From contig JAKAFW010000012.1 of the NCBI GenBank assembly GCA_021817845.1, positions 25,620 through 89,619 on the forward strand: a DNA stretch of 64,000 bases, in the 5' to 3' direction. Within the stretch, counting starts at the first letter, position 1, and each line of letters starts with the position of its first letter. Positions 61,707-64,000 of the stretch are shown here, in pieces. The position numbers and the translations under genes were made by a program. The DNA is from FEN-1297 sp021817845. GTDB lineage: Bacteria; Bacteroidota; Ignavibacteria; Ignavibacteriales; Ignavibacteriaceae. Under the pieces are notes generated by a model. The model had not been told where the DNA came from. It saw only the letters and a program-made list of their open reading frames with translations, and made no database searches.

Positions 61707-63888
61707 CCTTTTCCTCCAATAAAAAATTTAATTTGAATGAACATCCTCCTGATGGGTTGTTCTGAATTTCAAGCTTGCCATGATGAGCATTCATAATTTG
61801 CTGAACAAGTGCCAGTCCAATCCCGCTGCCCGGAATGTTTTTACGTTTTGTCTCCTCGGTGCGAAAATATGGCTCAGTTATGAAACAGATTTCGTCTTCA
61901 GAAATTGCGGGACCATTGTTTTCAAATTTTAAAGCTATATAACCGTTTTCCTTGTAGAGCGAGATTATAATCCTTTTAGGTTCAATAGAAAATTTCAAAC
62001 CGTTGGATAGAATATTTATTATGGCACTCATTACAGCATCCTTATCACCTGTAATGGAAAATTCTTCCTGGCAAATGTTTTTTTCAATTGTACACTTTTC
62101 CATTTTTAATTGATAAGACATTAACTTAAGCGCTTGGCTTAGCAAAGCCTTAATGTCGATTTCTGAAAAATGATATTTTTTGACGTCGCGTTCAATTTTT
62201 GAAAGGTCAAGAACATCTTCAATCAATCTTCCCAGTCTATCACACTCTCCGATAATTATTTCAAGATATTCTTCAGACTCTTCGGCAGTATAATTCTTTT
62301 TCAACTGAAGTAGTTCCGAAAACATTTTTATCGATGTGAGCGGGGTTTTTAGTTCATGTGAAACAGAAGAAATAAAGAATGATTTCAGCCGGTTCAATTC
62401 TTCGAGTTTTTCTTTTATAAGCTGCTCTTGAATTAACTCTTCTTGAATGATTATTCTCTCCAGAGCAAAGCCTGCTTGAAGGCTTACTTCTAATAGTAAA
62501 TCAACATCTACCATTGAGAATTTTTGTCCCGATTTTATTTCCCCCAGAACTAAAAACCCTAAAAGACCGGTATTTGTAGATTTAATGGGAAGTACTAAGG
62601 CAATCCCCCATCTGCGGAAAACACGGTTATCGGCTATTTCTAATGCCACTGAAGCTTCAACTTTATCAGGTAATGCAACAGGCAAATTCAATTCAGATTT
62701 TAATTCCGTTTGATTTAAGTAAACGCTGCGTCCCTCGAGCAAGTCAAAATTCTTGTGGGCTAATAAAGTAATTCTGCTTCTTATGGGATCAAAATCAAAA
62801 AATCCGATCTTTGTTACAGGTAAAAGATCATTAACTTGTTCGACTATTTTTGTTGTCAATATTTTTTTTGTATTACAGTCTTTTACCTCATTAAAGAATT
62901 TTTTTAAGGCTTCCCTGAAGTCGTATTGAACTCTGAAAAATTTCCTATCAACAATCTTTTGAACTTTATTCTTCGCCGGCTGAAATAACAATGCGATTAT
63001 AATTGCGGATACAGAACTGATAGTATAATCGTTTATATTTTGGACAAGATTTGTTACGATGAGTATTAAAGCAATATAGACGAGAAGGAGTCCCCCTATA
63101 ACAGCAAAATAAATTACGCTTCTCTTAATTATTAGGTCTATATCGAGCAAATGGTATCTGAGGATTGCAATAGAAAAGGTTACAGGAACGGTCAACATCA
63201 TTACTAAAACAAATTCTTCGGGTATCAGACCGTACGAAGTAAATGCTTGAGGTATTACCCAAAGTAAAGCGAAACCAAGCGGTCCTATTATTAACCCCAG
63301 CAGTACCCAACGCAATTTTTTCTTTTCTGACTCTTCGCGGGTAGTTTTATATGAATGTAAAAAAACAATTAAACCGGAAATTATACATGCTACTATCAAA
63401 AATCTGCAAACATTAAAAAACGTTAGATACAATTGAATTGTACTTAATGTTATATGGCTCGACATATATAAGAAAACACAATAGGAAGAGATACCTAACA
63501 GGCCGGCAATAAAATACAATATGTATAAAACACTTTTGTTTTTTATTGTTTTTTTGCGTGGAAAGATAAGCGCAAAATGAAGAAAAAACACAGGAGACAG
63601 CGTATAAGCAATTGAAAATAAAAACCGGAGAACATAACCCACTCCTATATGCCCAAATGCATAATTACCCCATGTAGTGGTTACAATTACAGCTGTTCCT
63701 ATTGTAACCCAGTGAAATAACCTGGCAGATTCTTCCGTCGGTTTTTTAATTAAAACAAATATTCCGAATAAAAAGAAAAGAAATCCTGTAACTGAATCTA
63801 TAATAATATAAAATGTAGAATAAAATTTTATCGGCTTTAACCATATTTCTTCTGGTAACCCGGATTTGAAATAATTTATTGTCTCCAA
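61684..63888 (-). CDS. Membrane sensor histidine kinase with GAF-like domain
   Basis: 734 residues. About nine hydrophobic helices in residues 25-310, a GAF-like domain (about 335-475), a HisKA dimerisation domain with His511 ('SSVSHELKTPLTS') and a HATPase domain with 'NILSNGLKF', 'GSGIGLALVQQ'. The many-helix input may sense a membrane or lipid signal. The first codon is TTG at 63888; no in-frame ATG lies between it and the upstream stop at 63931, and the ribosome site is poor, so the true start may be a little downstream. Partner is the overlapping response regulator. Confidence 0.9.
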   Translation of the reverse strand: METINYFKSGLPEEIWLKPIKFYSTFYIIIDSVTGFLFFLFGIFVLIKKPTEESARLFHWVTIGTAVIVTTTWGNYAFGHIGVGYVLRFLFSIAYTLSPVFFLHFALIFPRKKTIKNKSVLYILYFIAGLLGISSYCVFLYMSSHITLSTIQLYLTFFNVCRFLIVACIISGLIVFLHSYKTTREESEKKKLRWVLLGLIIGPLGFALLWVIPQAFTSYGLIPEEFVLVMMLTVPVTFSIAILRYHLLDIDLIIKRSVIYFAVIGGLLLVYIALILIVTNLVQNINDYTISSVSAIIIALLFQPAKNKVQKIVDRKFFRVQYDFREALKKFFNEVKDCNTKKILTTKIVEQVNDLLPVTKIGFFDFDPIRSRITLLAHKNFDLLEGRSVYLNQTELKSELNLPVALPDKVEASVALEIADNRVFRRWGIALVLPIKSTNTGLLGFLVLGEIKSGQKFSMVDVDLLLEVSLQAGFALERIIIQEELIQEQLIKEKLEELNRLKSFFISSVSHELKTPLTSIKMFSELLQLKKNYTAEESEEYLEIIIGECDRLGRLIEDVLDLSKIERDVKKYHFSEIDIKALLSQALKLMSYQLKMEKCTIEKNICQEEFSITGDKDAVMSAIINILSNGLKFSIEPKRIIISLYKENGYIALKFENNGPAISEDEICFITEPYFRTEETKRKNIPGSGIGLALVQQIMNAHHGKLEIQNNPSGGCSFKLNFLLEEKDETNLNN

Positions 63889-63903
63889 CTGGGATTGGGG
63901 GGC

Positions 63904-63925
63904 AAAAACCCTCGCCTTTAGGCGA
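63904..63925 (-). terminator. Intrinsic terminator of an upstream minus-strand gene
   Basis: On the minus strand TCGCC-TAAA-GGCGA is followed by GGGTTTTT. It lies just upstream of the sensor kinase start, so it probably ends the transcript of a gene beyond the window edge, leaving the kinase with its own, very short, promoter space. Confidence 0.6.
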
Positions 63926-64000
63926 AGACTTTAGTAGATTAGCTATATGGAGAATTATCGAAAAAGCAGTCATAGTGTCTATGACCTAAAATACCATATA

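Noticed and set aside
1..64000. tRNA, rRNA or origin of replication
   Set aside because: Intergenic stretches were read for cloverleaf ends, CCA tails and DnaA-box clusters; none was convincing by eye, though a tRNA scan would be decisive.

Overview
The window looks like a chromosomal segment of an AT-rich, Gram-negative member of the Bacteroidota/Chlorobi group, most likely an Ignavibacteria-type bacterium. Two secreted proteins end in type IX secretion (T9SS) sorting domains with the 'PNPFNP' signature common in Ignavibacteria. Several outer-membrane beta-barrels are encoded, and the gene families are of Bacteroidota/Chlorobi type. The lineage is an inference from protein style; no rRNA marker is present.

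Layout. (1) 1-5846, plus strand: chaperone cluster (end of an Hsp20, CbpA-type J-protein, HtpG, ClpB). (2) 5858-8746, minus: small membrane protein and a large T9SS adhesin-like protein with an apparent Cys-Gln thioester domain. (3) 8930-16459: divergent cluster that looks like a synthase-dependent exopolysaccharide system (processive GT2, HEAT-repeat membrane protein, single-domain response regulator; then TPR/YaiO-type outer-membrane barrel, unknown exported protein, LTA-synthase-like transferase). (4) 16722-18908: RecQ. (5) 18945-25878: compact hisGDCBHAF(IE) operon preceded by a histidine-rich leader peptide and attenuator terminator. (6) 25899-34564: housekeeping and metabolic genes (thioesterase, MscS, sugar kinase, DUF1624 acyltransferase, methyltransferase, aldo/keto reductase, cysE-cysK, MFS). 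(7) 34679-37199: accessory patch with a HEPN/MNT pair, decayed GxxExxY and methylase-like genes, about 130-bp repeats with GTCTGAACC/GGTTCAGAC ends, tandem 11-bp repeats and a DUF6266-like gene. (8) 37383-38633: acyl-CoA dehydrogenase. (9) 38986-43821: small CxxC protein followed by a 1426-residue RelE-like/SF1 helicase/TPR fusion, a candidate defence locus. (10) 43967-51902, minus: complex-I/group-4-hydrogenase-like membrane complex whose large subunit lacks the NiFe-ligating cysteines (Ehr type), led by an HTH-EIIA regulator. (11) 52088-60914, minus: DinB-like protein, GH92 mannosidase, T9SS 5'-nucleotidase, an endonuclease/phosphatase-barrel fusion, small exported proteins. (12) 61026-63888, minus: OmpR-type response regulator and its sensor kinase.

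How the genes work together: the his operon covers nearly all of histidine synthesis but no active histidinol-phosphatase is seen, since the HisB N-terminus looks like a shrunken, inactivated HAD domain. The strongest candidates for undescribed biology are the RelE-helicase-TPR locus, the exopolysaccharide cluster, the T9SS thioester adhesin, and the Ehr complex with its PTS-like regulator. No rRNA, tRNA, CRISPR array or intact insertion sequence was recognised.
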